DNA of 64,000 nt from Brevundimonas pondensis (GCF_017487345.1 NZ_CP062006.1:620001-684000), one strand, 5' to 3'. Counted from the first letter of the stretch, positions 47,771-56,976 are shown. Notes: generated by a model from the sequence alone, not told the origin. Translations and numbers: made by a program.

Positions 47771-47918
47771 CCTTCTCCCCTTGAGGGAGAAGGTGGGCGC
47801 CGGAGGCGTTCGGATGAGGGGTGTCGGCGGAGCCTTCGACATGAGGCCATGTGCGAATTTCATCGCACCCCTCATCCGTCAGGCTCCGCCTGCCACCTTC
47901 TCCCTCAAGGGGAGAAGG
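47771..47918. repeat. Dispersed palindromic repeat, copy 1
   Basis: Begins CCTTCTCCCCTTGAGGGAGA and ends with its mirror image (CCTTCTCCCTCAAGG...). Inner arms are GGATGAGGGGTGTCGGCG and CACCCCTCATCCG. The outer 22 bases are themselves a hairpin. A second copy with the same organisation is at 58188-58354. Both lie between genes. Confidence 0.8.
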
Positions 47919-47920
47919 GC

Positions 47921-48373
47921 CTAGTTTTTGTCGCGCGCTTCTTCCCTGGCGGCGCGCTCGGCCTGGCCGCGCCAGCCATAGCCCTCGCCGTGCTTGCCGA
48001 CGCTGACGAAGGTGGCTTCTTCAGCCTTGTGGAAATACTGTTCGGCGACCATCCAGCCCTTGAAGGGCCGCAGCACACCCAGGCACATCAGGGCCAGGAT
48101 CGGCAGGGTGACAACGAAATGCACCCAGACCGGCGGGTGGACGTTGAACTCGAAGATCATGAAGCCGATCATGCCGATGACGCCCACCGCCGACATGACG
48201 AAGAAGGCCGGGCCGTCCGCGGGGTCGGCGAAGCCGTAGTCCAGGCCGCAGTTCGGGCATTCCTTGCGGATGGTCAGATAGCCTTGGAACAGCGGGCCTT
48301 CGCCGCAGCGCGGGCAGCGGCAGCGCACGCCGGTCTTCAGCGGGCTGAGGGGCGGATAGACGGGGTCGGACAC
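47921..48373 (-). CDS. DUF983 membrane protein
   Basis: A 150-aa protein with an N-terminal zinc-ribbon-like pair CRCPRCGEGPLF and CPNCGLDYGF, then two hydrophobic helices (FFVMSAVGVIGMIGFMIFEF and HFVVTLPILALMCLGVL). This is the layout of the DUF983 family, often found near cytochrome oxidase genes. Function unknown. Confidence 0.9.
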   Translation of the reverse strand: MSDPVYPPLSPLKTGVRCRCPRCGEGPLFQGYLTIRKECPNCGLDYGFADPADGPAFFVMSAVGVIGMIGFMIFEFNVHPPVWVHFVVTLPILALMCLGVLRPFKGWMVAEQYFHKAEEATFVSVGKHGEGYGWRGQAERAAREEARDKN

Positions 48374-48492
48374 GGCAACACCTGACAGAACGGGGTGACG
48401 ATAACGTCGATACCGAGGATGTCGGCCTTTCGCGCGCGCGTCGCAAGCGGGTGATTTGTCCTACCAGGATGGTAAGGTTTTTCACGTCGCTC

Positions 48493-48507
48493 TTTAACCG
48501 GCGTTAA
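48493..48507 (+). promoter_or_regulatory. CtrA-type box before the repeat-protein gene
   Basis: TTTA-ACCGGCG-TTAA, one mismatch from the TTAA-N7-TTAA consensus of the cell-cycle regulator CtrA, 38 bp before the start codon of the 965-aa protein. Confidence 0.55.
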
Positions 48508-48544
48508 CCGCGATGAAAGCCCTTTCGCGCGAGCATGCGCGCGT

Positions 48545-51442
48545 ATGTCCGGGGCACCCGTCAGCAAGCGCGTTCTGAAGACGACCGTGGCGGCCGCCGC
48601 GGCGGGCGTGGTCGTGTTCGCGCCTCTGGCCCCGCACGCCGAGGGCGCCAATGTCAGCAGCGGCCCGGTCGAGATCCGCGTCGGCGCCAATACCGGCTTC
48701 ACCAAGATCGAATTCGCCGGGGCCGTGGGCGCACGCGCCCGGGTGCGCCAGGACGGCCGGGCCGTCATCGTCCGCATCGGCACGACCGCCGCACCCGACG
48801 TCAGCCGCCTGCGCGTCGATCCGCCCAAGGGAGTCGAGAAGGTCGAGACCCGCGCCGTCCAGGGCGCGACCGAGCTGGTTCTGACCCTGGCCGAGGGGGC
48901 GGGCGTCCGCTCCGGCGTCGCCGACGGCGCGGTCTGGCTCAACCTCTATGCCCCCGGCGCTGCGCCGGAAGGCGCCAAGCCCTCGGTCGTGCCCGCCGGC
49001 GGCGCCGTGCCCGTGACCGCCGAGGTCGGGGAGGGGACGACCCGTTTGACCTTCGCCTGGGCCGCGCCGGTCGGGGCCGCCGTCTTCCGCCGGGGCGACG
49101 CGGTCTGGGTGGTGTTCGACGCCGCCGCCCGCATGAACATGCCCGCCGCCGCCAAGGCCGGCGACGCGGCCAGGGCGCGCTGGGCCGCCGGGCCCGCCTT
49201 CACCGCCATCCGTATTCCCGCGCCTGAGGGCCAGAGCATCTCGGCCCGCGCCGACGGGGCCTCGTGGATCGTCACCCTCGGCGGAACCGCCACGACCGTG
49301 ACCGGCGTCGAGATCGGCCGCGACGACAGCGTCCAGACGGCCCTGACCGCGCGCATGGCCGGGGCGACCAAGACCGTCTGGCTGACCGATCCCATGGTCG
49401 GCGACCGCTTCGCCGCCGTCACCGCCCTGGCCCCCGGCAAGGGCATGGCGCGGGGCCGTCGCACCGTCGATCTGGCCCTGCTGCCCACCGCCCATGGTCT
49501 GGCGGTCGAGACCCCGACCGACGACCTGACCGTCAAGGCCGAGGGCGACATTGTCATCCTGTCGCGGCCCAAGGGCCTGCGCCTGTCGCCCCCGACCGTG
49601 GGGCTGGAAGCGGCGGCCGCCGAGACCCACGCCCCGCGCGCCGCCGTGCGTCCGGCCCTGATTATTTCCGACTGGGCCGATCTGGGCGGGGACAGTTTCG
49701 GCGCGCGTCACCGCGCCCTGCAGACCGCCGCCGAACTGGAAAGCGGTCGCGCCGTCGAGGACCTGCGCGCGCCCATCGAAGCCCGTCTGGCCTACGCCCG
49801 TTTCCTGGTGGGGCAGGGGCTGGGCTATGAGGCGATCGGGGTGCTCAACGCCCTGGTCAAGCAGACCCCGGCCATGCAGGGCGTGGCCGAGGTGCGCGGC
49901 CTGCGCGGCGCCGCGCGCGCCTCCATCGGCCGTCTGGCCGAGGCCGAGGCCGATTTCTCCGCCGGGGCTCTGGCGGGCGATCCCTCGACCCGCGTCTGGC
50001 AGGGCTATATCGCCGCCCAGCGCAGCGACTGGACCACGGCGCGTCAGGCCTTCGCCGCCGGGTCCGGCGTGGTCGACAACTTCACCCCCGAATGGCGCGC
50101 CCGCTTCGGCACGGCCCATGCCCTGGCCGCCGTCGAGACCGGCGACCTGGCCGCCGCCACGGAGTTGCTGGCCTATGTCTTCAGCCAGCCGGGGATTTCA
50201 GCGGCGGACCAGCTGGCAGCCCGACTGGTCCAGGCCAAGCTGTTCGAGCTGGAACAGAAACCGGCTCAGGCCCTGGCCCTCTACAAGGCCGTGGCCCGCG
50301 CTCCGCTGGACGGGATTTCGACGCCCGCTCGCCTTGGCGTGGTCCGTCTGGAGATGGCCAGGGGGACGCTGAAGCCCGACGCGGCTGCCGCGCAGCTGGA
50401 GGCGTTGAAGTGGCGCTGGCGCGGCGACGGCGTCGAATTGGCCGTGATCCGCAGCCTGGGCGAGCTCTATCTGTCGCAGGGTCGCTATCGCGAGGCCCTG
50501 ACCACGCTGAAGGCGGCGGGCCGCAAGATCGTGGTCCTGCCTGGCGGCGACAAGCTGCAGGCCGACCTCGACAACGCCTTCCGCGCGCTCTTTCTCGACG
50601 GCGCCGCCGACGGTCTGCAGCCGGTGCAGGCGCTCGCCCTGTTCTTCGATTTCCGCGAACTGACCCCGGTCGGGGCAGACGGCGACGAGATGGTGCGCCG
50701 CCTGGCCCGGCGGCTGATAGACGTCGACCTGCTGGATCAGGCGGCGGAGCTGCTGAAATATCAGGCCGACAACCGCCTCGACGGCGTGGCCAAGGCCCAG
50801 GTCTCGACCAATCTGGCGGCCGTCTATCTGATGAACCGTCAGCCGGAAGAGGCGCTGCAGGCGCTGTGGAGTTCGCGCACCACGCTTCTGCCCACGGCCA
50901 TGAATGTTGAACGCCGCGCTCTGGAAGCTCGCGCGCTTATGGAACTGGGCCGCTATGACCACGCGCTCGAGATTCTGGGCAAGGACGCCTCGCCCGCCGG
51001 TCGCGACGTGCGCGCCGAAATCTTCTGGAAGCAGCAGCAGTGGGGCGCGGCGGCCGCCATCTATGAGCAGCAGTTGGGCAGTCGCTATCGCGACACGCTC
51101 ATCCCGCTGACGGCGGATGAGGAGAACCGTCTGATCCGCGCCGGGGTCGGCTATTCGCTGGCGCGTGACGCGGGAGCGTTGAACCGCTTGTCGAACAACT
51201 ATTCCGGCTTCGCCGACAAGGCCCGCTCGCCGGGCGGCATCCGTATCGCGCTTGCGGGGCTGGACGGGGCCGACGGCTCGGGGCGGCCGCAGGACTTCGC
51301 CACGCTCAGCGCCGGGGCAGACACCTACGCCGGCTGGATCGCGGCGACCAAGGCCGAGTTCAGACAGAAAACGGGCGGGGACCGCCCTGCGACCCCCGCC
51401 CGAAATCAACCCCCGGCGGCGGCAAGACCTGCTGCCGCCTGA
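48545..51442 (+). CDS. Large secreted TPR-like protein, probably motility-linked
   Basis: A 965-aa protein with an N-terminal hydrophobic signal (TTVAAAAAGVVVFAPLAPHAEG). Residues 40-340 are beta-rich with repeated 'TRLTFAW / VWVVFDA' type strands. From about 380 to 930 it is alpha-helical with TPR-like repeats (AYARFLVGQGLGYEAIGVL, VAAIYEQQ-like, LELGRYDHALEIL-like). It ends in a Pro/Ala-rich tail. A CtrA-type box lies in front and early flagellar genes follow, as for TPR proteins near fliOP in related genomes, so a role in motility is inferred. No catalytic motif seen. Confidence 0.7.
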   Translation: MSGAPVSKRVLKTTVAAAAAGVVVFAPLAPHAEGANVSSGPVEIRVGANTGFTKIEFAGAVGARARVRQDGRAVIVRIGTTAAPDVSRLRVDPPKGVEKVETRAVQGATELVLTLAEGAGVRSGVADGAVWLNLYAPGAAPEGAKPSVVPAGGAVPVTAEVGEGTTRLTFAWAAPVGAAVFRRGDAVWVVFDAAARMNMPAAAKAGDAARARWAAGPAFTAIRIPAPEGQSISARADGASWIVTLGGTATTVTGVEIGRDDSVQTALTARMAGATKTVWLTDPMVGDRFAAVTALAPGKGMARGRRTVDLALLPTAHGLAVETPTDDLTVKAEGDIVILSRPKGLRLSPPTVGLEAAAAETHAPRAAVRPALIISDWADLGGDSFGARHRALQTAAELESGRAVEDLRAPIEARLAYARFLVGQGLGYEAIGVLNALVKQTPAMQGVAEVRGLRGAARASIGRLAEAEADFSAGALAGDPSTRVWQGYIAAQRSDWTTARQAFAAGSGVVDNFTPEWRARFGTAHALAAVETGDLAAATELLAYVFSQPGISAADQLAARLVQAKLFELEQKPAQALALYKAVARAPLDGISTPARLGVVRLEMARGTLKPDAAAAQLEALKWRWRGDGVELAVIRSLGELYLSQGRYREALTTLKAAGRKIVVLPGGDKLQADLDNAFRALFLDGAADGLQPVQALALFFDFRELTPVGADGDEMVRRLARRLIDVDLLDQAAELLKYQADNRLDGVAKAQVSTNLAAVYLMNRQPEEALQALWSSRTTLLPTAMNVERRALEARALMELGRYDHALEILGKDASPAGRDVRAEIFWKQQQWGAAAAIYEQQLGSRYRDTLIPLTADEENRLIRAGVGYSLARDAGALNRLSNNYSGFADKARSPGGIRIALAGLDGADGSGRPQDFATLSAGADTYAGWIAATKAEFRQKTGGDRPATPARNQPPAAARPAAA

Positions 51443-51471
51443 TGGTTCAGCCTCTGCGATGAGAGGCGCCT

Positions 51472-51490
51472 GGACCCCGCGCGGGGGTCC
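51472..51490. terminator. Hairpin between convergent genes
   Basis: GGACCCC / GGGGTCC stem at 51472-51478 and 51484-51490, between the stops of the repeat protein and HU. No T-run, so weak as an intrinsic terminator. Confidence 0.35.
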
Positions 51491-51496
51491 GAAGGC

Positions 51497-51775
51497 TTAG
51501 CCGTTGACGGCGTCCTTCAGCGGCTTCGACACGCGGAAGCGCACAGCCTTCGAGGCGGCGATCTTGATGGTCGCGCCCGTGGCCGGGTTGCGGCCTTCGC
51601 GCTCGGCGCGCTCGGCGGTGTCGAAGACGCCCAGGTTCGAGATGCGGACGTCCGAACCCGAAACCAGGCTCTTGTGGATGTTCTTGACGATCGCGTCGAG
51701 GACGCGGCCGGCGTCGGCCTGCGAGACACCTGCGTCCTTGGCGACGGCGGCGATCAGTTCGGCTTGAGTGGTCAT
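51497..51775 (-). CDS. HU-family DNA-binding protein
   Basis: A 92-aa nucleoid protein. The dimerisation helices (MTTQAELIAAVAKDAGVSQA) and the DNA-binding arm (GRNPATGATIKIAASKAVRFR, with the conserved Pro) are complete. HU/IHF proteins bend DNA and help flagellar sigma-54 promoters in Caulobacter, but this one resembles HU more than IHF. The frame is open to 51853; the ATG at 51775 fits the family. Confidence 0.93.
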   Translation of the reverse strand: MTTQAELIAAVAKDAGVSQADAGRVLDAIVKNIHKSLVSGSDVRISNLGVFDTAERAEREGRNPATGATIKIAASKAVRFRVSKPLKDAVNG

Positions 51776-51889
51776 AAGGGTTTTCCCAAAGGTGGTCGTC
51801 CGATTCCCGGACGAAGACCGGAGGATCAACACGTGTTTGCCCGAGCTTGGCAAGCCCGCATGACGCTCAAAGCCCCTGAGGGCGGGGAC

Positions 51890-52714
51890 TTATCCCCCGC
51901 CGGCGCCTCTCTGGAAGCTCTCGACCAGGCTTCCGGCGACCAGTCGCCAGCCATCGACCAGCACGAAGAAGATCAGCTTGAACGGCAGGGAAATGACCAC
52001 CGGCGGCAGCATCATCATACCCATGGACATCAGTACGCTGGCGACCACCAGATCGATAACAAGGAACGGAACGAAAAGAAGAAATCCGATCGTGAAGGCC
52101 TTCTTGAGTTCACTGATCATGAAGGCCGGGGTGACCACGCGCAGGGGCAGTTCCTGCACGTCCTGGGGGGGCTCGATTTTCGACAGTCGGGTGAACAGGG
52201 CCAGGTCGCCGCGATCCACCTGGGCCAGCATGAAGGTTTTCACCGGTTCGGACGCTGCATCGAAGGCCTGGGGCAGCTCCATCTGCTGATCCATCAGCGG
52301 ACGGATGCCCGAATCATAGGCGTCCTGCCAGGTCGGGGCCATGACGATGGCGCTCAGGAACAAGGCCAGCGACACCAGGACGGCGTTCGGCGGCGACTGC
52401 TGCATCCCGAGCGCTGTGCGCAGCAGGCTCAGCACTACGATGATGCGCACGAAGCTGGTGGTCATGATGACGATGGAGGGCGCCAGCGACAGCACGGTCA
52501 TCAGTCCGACCAGCTGCACCACCCGCTGGGTCAGGCCCGCGCCGGTCCCCAGGTCGATGTTGATGGCCGAGCCGCCCTGAGCCGCCTGCGCCACCTCCTG
52601 CGCCAGCGCCCCCAGCGGCCAGACCAGACACAGGGCCGTGGTGATCAGCGACAGCAGGGCGGCGCGCTTCAGCTCGGCGCGCGAGGGCAGGGCGAAGATG
52701 GAGGGGCGGCTCAT
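51890..52714 (-). CDS. fliP: Flagellar export protein FliP
   Basis: Inner-membrane component of the flagellar type III export gate (with FliQ and FliR). The 274-aa protein has a signal-like N-terminus and the conserved blocks VVQLVGLMTVLSLAPSIVIM, TSFVRIIVVLSLLRTALGMQ and SPPNAVLVSLALFLS, then helices FTIGFLLFVPFLVIDLVVAS and MMMLPPVVISLPFKLIFFV. Its start overlaps the fliO stop (ATGA). Confidence 0.96.
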   Translation of the reverse strand: MSRPSIFALPSRAELKRAALLSLITTALCLVWPLGALAQEVAQAAQGGSAINIDLGTGAGLTQRVVQLVGLMTVLSLAPSIVIMTTSFVRIIVVLSLLRTALGMQQSPPNAVLVSLALFLSAIVMAPTWQDAYDSGIRPLMDQQMELPQAFDAASEPVKTFMLAQVDRGDLALFTRLSKIEPPQDVQELPLRVVTPAFMISELKKAFTIGFLLFVPFLVIDLVVASVLMSMGMMMLPPVVISLPFKLIFFVLVDGWRLVAGSLVESFQRGAGGG

Positions 52715-52998
52715 TTCGCATCTCCCGACGGCGCAACGGGGCCACGCGGTTCGATCAGTTCGCGCCCTTCGCCCAACAGGATCAGCCGCTCCTCGGCGTC
52801 AACGCGCACCAGCACCAGCCGTCGGGCCGGGTCCAGCACCAGGGTCTCGAGGACCTGCAACCGCCGCGCGCCGCGCTCGGCCTGAAACTTCGCCAGCACC
52901 TGGGGCGCATAGCGACGCGTCGCCCAGGCGGCCAGACCGATCAGACCCAGGGTGATCGCCAGACCGAACACCGCCCGGAACAGGTCGAGAAAATTCAT
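52711..52998 (-). CDS. fliO: Flagellar biosynthesis protein FliO
   Basis: A 95-aa assembly factor of the export gate. One N-terminal transmembrane helix (FGLAITLGLIGLAAWATRRY) and a small cytoplasmic domain (RLQVLETLVLDPARRLVLVR, LGEGRELI) match the FliO family (FlbM in Caulobacter). It is the first gene of the fliOP operon and diverges from flgB. Confidence 0.88.
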   Translation of the reverse strand: MNFLDLFRAVFGLAITLGLIGLAAWATRRYAPQVLAKFQAERGARRLQVLETLVLDPARRLVLVRVDAEERLILLGEGRELIEPRGPVAPSGDAK

Positions 52999-53064
52999 GC
53001 GGATTCGAGGCCCCGACAGCGCTTACAGGCGCGCTGCTTCGCCCGCACGTTTCGCGGCTTGTGG

Positions 53065-53079
53065 TTAACGCCGCGTTTA
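53065..53079. promoter_or_regulatory. CtrA-type box in the fliO / flgB divergent region
   Basis: TTAA-CGCCGCG-TTTA, one mismatch from TTAA-N7-TTAA. Further TTAA at 53093-53096. It lies between two early flagellar operons that are CtrA-controlled in Caulobacter. Confidence 0.6.
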
Positions 53080-53142
53080 GGAACACGGAATATTAACCAT
53101 GGAGGCGGCAAATTCTGCCGATCAACCGTGCGAGGCGACCGC

Positions 53143-53547
53143 GTGTCCGTCACCGACATTCCGCTGCTGAACCAGATCAAGGGCCGTCTCGGGTGGCTCG
53201 ACGATCGTCAGCGCGTGATCGCCCAGAACGTCGCCAACTCGGACACCCCCGGCTTCATGGCCCGCGACCTGAAGGCGCCGACGGACTTCGCCGAAGCCAT
53301 GCGCACCGGCGGCGGCCTGAAGATGGTCGCCACCAACGCCCGCCACATCTCGCCCGCCGGGCAGACCGCCCGCTTCGAGTCGCTGAACGCGCCGGACTCC
53401 GAGACCACGCTCGACGGCAACTCGGTCGTGGTGGAGGAGCAGATGCTCAAGATGGCCGAGAGCCGCATGGCCTATGACGCGGCTATCGGCTTCTACCAGA
53501 AGTCCATGCAGATGATCCGCATGGCCGCCAAGAAGCCTGGCGTCTGA
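53143..53547 (+). CDS. flgB: Flagellar proximal rod protein FlgB
   Basis: A 134-aa rod subunit. The conserved N-terminus RQRVIAQNVANSDTPGFMARDLK contains the rod/hook NxANxxTPGY-type motif. The C-terminal MLKMAESRMAYDAAIGFYQK is the partner helix. I chose the GTG at 53143 (MSVTDIPLLN), with GAGGCGA upstream; the frame is open to 53059 across the promoter region. First gene of flgB-flgC-fliE. Confidence 0.95.
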   Translation: MSVTDIPLLNQIKGRLGWLDDRQRVIAQNVANSDTPGFMARDLKAPTDFAEAMRTGGGLKMVATNARHISPAGQTARFESLNAPDSETTLDGNSVVVEEQMLKMAESRMAYDAAIGFYQKSMQMIRMAAKKPGV

Positions 53548-53560
53548 GGGAGACTGATCC

Positions 53561-53986
53561 ATGCCTGATCCCGTCAACGTCACTCCGCGCAACACCGCCA
53601 TGGGCGTCGCCGCCGGCGCCCTGAAGGCGCAGCAGTCGCGCATGCGCATCATCGCCGAGAACATCGCCAACGCCCAGTCGACGGCCACCGTCGCAGGGGG
53701 CGAGCCCTATCGCCGCCAGACCCCGGTCTTCCAGGCGCGCAAGGTCGACGGGGCCACGGGCGTGGTCCTGGCCGAGGTCCGCCCGGACCAGAGCCCCTTC
53801 CGCATGGAATACGACCCCTCGCACCCGGCGGCCAACGCCGAGGGCTATGTCCAGCGGCCCAATGTCGACACCCTGGTCGAGGCCATGGACATGCGCGAGG
53901 CGCAGCGCGCCTACGAGGCCAACCTGAACGTCATCGAGACGGCGCGGAACATGGAGTCCCGCACCCTCGACATCATCAAGAAGTAA
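53561..53986 (+). CDS. flgC: Flagellar proximal rod protein FlgC
   Basis: A 141-aa rod subunit. N-terminal AAGALKAQQSRMRIIAENIANAQ and C-terminal VQRPNVDTLVEAMDMREAQR and YEANLNVIETARNMESRTLD are characteristic. It follows flgB by 13 bp and precedes fliE by 10 bp. Confidence 0.96.
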   Translation: MPDPVNVTPRNTAMGVAAGALKAQQSRMRIIAENIANAQSTATVAGGEPYRRQTPVFQARKVDGATGVVLAEVRPDQSPFRMEYDPSHPAANAEGYVQRPNVDTLVEAMDMREAQRAYEANLNVIETARNMESRTLDIIKK

Positions 53987-53996
53987 GGGCTAGGCC

Positions 53997-54308
53997 ATGA
54001 ATCCCATGATGGCGGCCAAGGCCTATGCAGCGGTTCAGGGCGGGGCCATGCCTGCCGCGACGCCGCCCAGCGCGGCCTCGGCGGCGCAGGGACCGGGCTT
54101 CTCGGAACTGCTGCAGAACGTCATGACCCAGACGGCCCAGCAGACCCGCGGCGCCGAAACCCAGATGGCCCAGATGGTCCAAGGCCAGGGCAGCCTGATC
54201 GACGTCGTCACCGCCGTTTCGTCCGCCGAAGCCTCGCTGGAAACCGTCATGGCCGTCCGCGATCAGGTCATCTCGGCCTATCAGGAAATCATGCGGATGC
54301 CGATCTGA
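53997..54308 (+). CDS. fliE: Flagellar hook-basal body protein FliE
   Basis: A 103-aa protein joining the MS ring to the rod. The C-terminal block [37 protein letters not shown] is typical; the N-terminal third is low complexity (Ala/Pro). Last gene of the flgBC-fliE operon. Confidence 0.94.
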   Translation: MNPMMAAKAYAAVQGGAMPAATPPSAASAAQGPGFSELLQNVMTQTAQQTRGAETQMAQMVQGQGSLIDVVTAVSSAEASLETVMAVRDQVISAYQEIMRMPI

Positions 54309-54317
54309 GGGCTTCGC

Positions 54318-55283
54318 CTAGTCTGCCAGATAGCCCGAAGCTTCGACGAAGGCCTGAACCGCCGCCGGATCGGAATAGTCCAGCTCGATCATGGTCTTGA
54401 GCGCCGCCGCCTTGTCCGATGCGCGGTTGTAGTAGCCGCGCGTGATGGCGTAGCCGACGTAGTAGCCCAGGTCTCTCACCCCGAAGGCGTTGTCGGCGCT
54501 GTTGTAGAGCCAGCCGCTGAAATCCTCGCCCGCCATGTCGCGGCGGAAGGCGGCCTTGATGGCGGGATCATTGGCCGGGCCGTAGCTCACATAGGCCAGA
54601 TCGGGCATCCGCCCTGTCACCTGTTCCGCCACGAAGTCGGCCACGCCCTCATAGACGGCCTGGGCCAGCAGGGTGCTGCGCTCGCCCCTCTGCTGGGTGT
54701 GAACCACCTCATGCACGGCCAGCAGATCCAGATTGTCGAGGGGCTTGCTGGCGAAATAGGAGGTGAAGAAGCGCTGCAGGCCCGCCGGCATCTCCGAGAT
54801 GTCCATGCTGCCGTCGCCCGTGGCCATCTCGACGCCCAGCAGCACCTTGTCGCCCTGGGTGGTTCCAGCTGAACGCAAGGCGCCGACCTCGAAATAGATC
54901 CCGGCGGGGCGCAACTCGGGATAGAGGGCCTTGAACCGCTCCAGATGCCCCTCCAGTCGGGTCAGGGCGCCCGCCGCCAGGGCCGCGCGCGGGCGCACCG
55001 AGTCCCAGTAGGCCGGATAGGACCGGATCGCGTTCAGATAGGTGTCCGCCGTATAGCCCTTGGCCTCCATGAAGGCGGTCAGGCCCGGCGTGCCCGCGTC
55101 GATATAGAGGCGCTGGAACGCGGCCTTCTGCGCCTCGGGCGTGTCCGCCGCCCGCACGGCGTCATAGGCGGTCCAGAAGCGGGCGACGTCATCGTCTTCC
55201 AGCCGGATCGGCGTGGTCTGCGCCTGGGCGCTGGCGGCCATGAGGCCCAAGCCCAAACTGATCGCCAAAGCCAATCGACGCAT
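54318..55283 (-). CDS. Secreted zincin-like protein (DUF2268-type)
   Basis: A 321-aa exported protein (signal MRRLALAISLGLGLMAASAQ). It carries LLAVHEVVHTQQ with HExxH (His191, Glu192, His195) and a downstream YEGVADFVAEQ whose Glu could be the third zinc ligand, so it is a gluzincin-type metallopeptidase fold. The C-terminal half (GVRDLGYYVGYAITRGYYNR) matches predicted Zn-dependent proteases of the DUF2268 kind. The substrate is unknown. The ATG at 55283 was chosen for the signal peptide. Confidence 0.72.
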   Translation of the reverse strand: MRRLALAISLGLGLMAASAQAQTTPIRLEDDDVARFWTAYDAVRAADTPEAQKAAFQRLYIDAGTPGLTAFMEAKGYTADTYLNAIRSYPAYWDSVRPRAALAAGALTRLEGHLERFKALYPELRPAGIYFEVGALRSAGTTQGDKVLLGVEMATGDGSMDISEMPAGLQRFFTSYFASKPLDNLDLLAVHEVVHTQQRGERSTLLAQAVYEGVADFVAEQVTGRMPDLAYVSYGPANDPAIKAAFRRDMAGEDFSGWLYNSADNAFGVRDLGYYVGYAITRGYYNRASDKAAALKTMIELDYSDPAAVQAFVEASGYLAD

Positions 55284-55410
55284 GACCGTTCCCCATAAAG
55301 CCAAGCCTGTCAGAAGGCGGCTGGCGACGGTGCTGTCAAATGAAACGCTGGTAATATGGGGGATCGAACCCCGGTCCTCAGCGGTTCTCTCCTGAACAGG
55401 GAGAGACATC

Positions 55411-55788
55411 ATGCTCAAGAACAAGAACTCCTCGGCCATCGTGGCGGTGAAGGATCTGGATCGCGCCCGGGCCTTCTATTCCGACGTGCTGGAGCTGAAC
55501 CTGGCCGACACCTCCAACGAGGGGATGCTGGGCTATCGCACCGGCTCGACCTGGCTGACCGTCTATAAATCCGACTTCGCCGGCACCAATCAGGCCAACG
55601 CCGTGACCTGGGACGTCGGCGTCGAGCTGGACGACATCGTCGAGGGGTTGAAGGCCAAGGGCGTGGCGTTCGAGCATTATGACGACATGGGCCGTCAGGG
55701 CGACATCCACGTCTGCGGCGCGATGCGCCTGGCCTGGTTCAAGGACCCCGACGGCAACATCCTGCACCTAGTCGGTTCGACGGGCTAA
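55411..55788 (+). CDS. VOC-family protein (glyoxalase/bleomycin-resistance fold)
   Basis: A 125-aa two-module VOC domain: AIVAVKDLDRARAFYSDVLE at the start and AMRLAWFKDPDGNILHLVGS at the end, the latter with the usual acidic/aromatic metal-side pattern. GGGAGAGA precedes the ATG. Substrate unknown. Its stop overlaps the convergent acyltransferase gene by 4 bp. Confidence 0.88.
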   Translation: MLKNKNSSAIVAVKDLDRARAFYSDVLELNLADTSNEGMLGYRTGSTWLTVYKSDFAGTNQANAVTWDVGVELDDIVEGLKAKGVAFEHYDDMGRQGDIHVCGAMRLAWFKDPDGNILHLVGSTG

Positions 55789-56933
55789 CCCTCCAGCGAG
55801 ACCACAGGCTCCTTGATTTCCGCCTTGGCGTGACCGCGCTTCTTCAGCCAGGCGCGGATGCGTTTCTGGATCGGGTTGTCGACGCCGTAGTGGAACAGGA
55901 AGGCGAAGACGAAGGCCGCGCCCACGCCCATGACCCACAGCAGCCAGCGCCAGGCCTCGCCCAGGTTCAGCCTGTTCGCCGTGGCCTCCGCCAGGCCGAA
56001 CCAGCCGATGCGGACCACTTCGTTGGAGATGAACATGGCGAAGGAGACCACGGCCGCCTGCTCGACCAGCCTGGACGGGCGGTTCACCGGCACGGCGCCC
56101 GCCGCCAGGATGATGATGGAGATGAAGGCCAGAGAGATCAGGGCGTTCTTGTCGAAATACTGCACCACCGCCAGGCCAATCGTGGCCAGCAACAGGGCCC
56201 AGCCGGCGGCGCGCGGTTCGATCCAGACCCCTTGCGCGAACCAGGCTAGCCCCATGCCCAGCACGAACAGGGGCAGGGCGCGCCAGATGCCCAGGTTCAG
56301 CGGCATCTGATAGATGGGATAGTTCAGGATCGCCCAGCTCAGTTCATTGGCCGCAAGATAGCCGACCACCACCAGGCCCAGGGCCATCCACGGCCCCACC
56401 CGCGTTAGGCCGCGCAGCACCCAGGGGAAGGCCAGGTAACAGCCCAGAAGGGCCGAGATCGACCAGCTGGGGGCGTTCCACCCCAGACCACCGTGCACGC
56501 CGAACGACTGCACCAGGGCCAACTGGGCCGGCAGCTGGTCCCAGGCGAACCACTCGGGATGACTGGGCGGCAGGCCGATGGCCGTGCCCAGCAGCACCAT
56601 GGCCACGAGCAGACCACCCATGATCAGATGGGCGGGATAGACCCGCAGCGACCGCTTCAGGAAGAAGTCGGTCTTCGACATCCGCCCGCCCGCCACTGAA
56701 GCGCCATAGACGCGCATCAGCACATAGCCGCTGTCGATCAGGAAGAAGTTGGTCAGCAGGAAGCCGCCCCGCTCGAACACCGGATGCACGGCGTCGGCCA
56801 GGTGTACCGGGGCCGAGGCCTGGAAATGATGCAGGATGATCAGCGACGCCACGATGAAACGCAGCGCGTCCAGCCACCCGCCGCGCATGATCGGCGGTGG
56901 CTCATTGTGAGACGAAAACACGTTCCAGCCCAT
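55785..56933 (-). CDS. Acyltransferase 3 family membrane protein (OafA/YrhL)
   Basis: A 382-aa integral membrane O-acyltransferase with about ten helices. GGWLDALRFIVASLIILHHF near the N-terminus holds the conserved His, and FFLIDSGYVLMRVYG is the usual second block. It likely acylates a cell-surface glycan. I chose the ATG at 56933 (MGWNVFSS) with GGAG 8 nt upstream rather than the in-frame one at 56960. Confidence 0.87.
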   Translation of the reverse strand: MGWNVFSSHNEPPPIMRGGWLDALRFIVASLIILHHFQASAPVHLADAVHPVFERGGFLLTNFFLIDSGYVLMRVYGASVAGGRMSKTDFFLKRSLRVYPAHLIMGGLLVAMVLLGTAIGLPPSHPEWFAWDQLPAQLALVQSFGVHGGLGWNAPSWSISALLGCYLAFPWVLRGLTRVGPWMALGLVVVGYLAANELSWAILNYPIYQMPLNLGIWRALPLFVLGMGLAWFAQGVWIEPRAAGWALLLATIGLAVVQYFDKNALISLAFISIIILAAGAVPVNRPSRLVEQAAVVSFAMFISNEVVRIGWFGLAEATANRLNLGEAWRWLLWVMGVGAAFVFAFLFHYGVDNPIQKRIRAWLKKRGHAKAEIKEPVVSLEG

Positions 56934-56976
56934 GACGACGGCTCCTTCAGGATGCGCCACGCAAGAAGGGGGCCGG

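Noticed and set aside
55350..55374. tRNA T-arm-like sequence on the minus strand (GGGGTTCGATCCCC) followed by ACCA
   Set aside because: A matching acceptor stem, D-arm and a normal anticodon loop cannot be drawn; only the T-arm and a chance hairpin fit, so it is not called a tRNA or att site.
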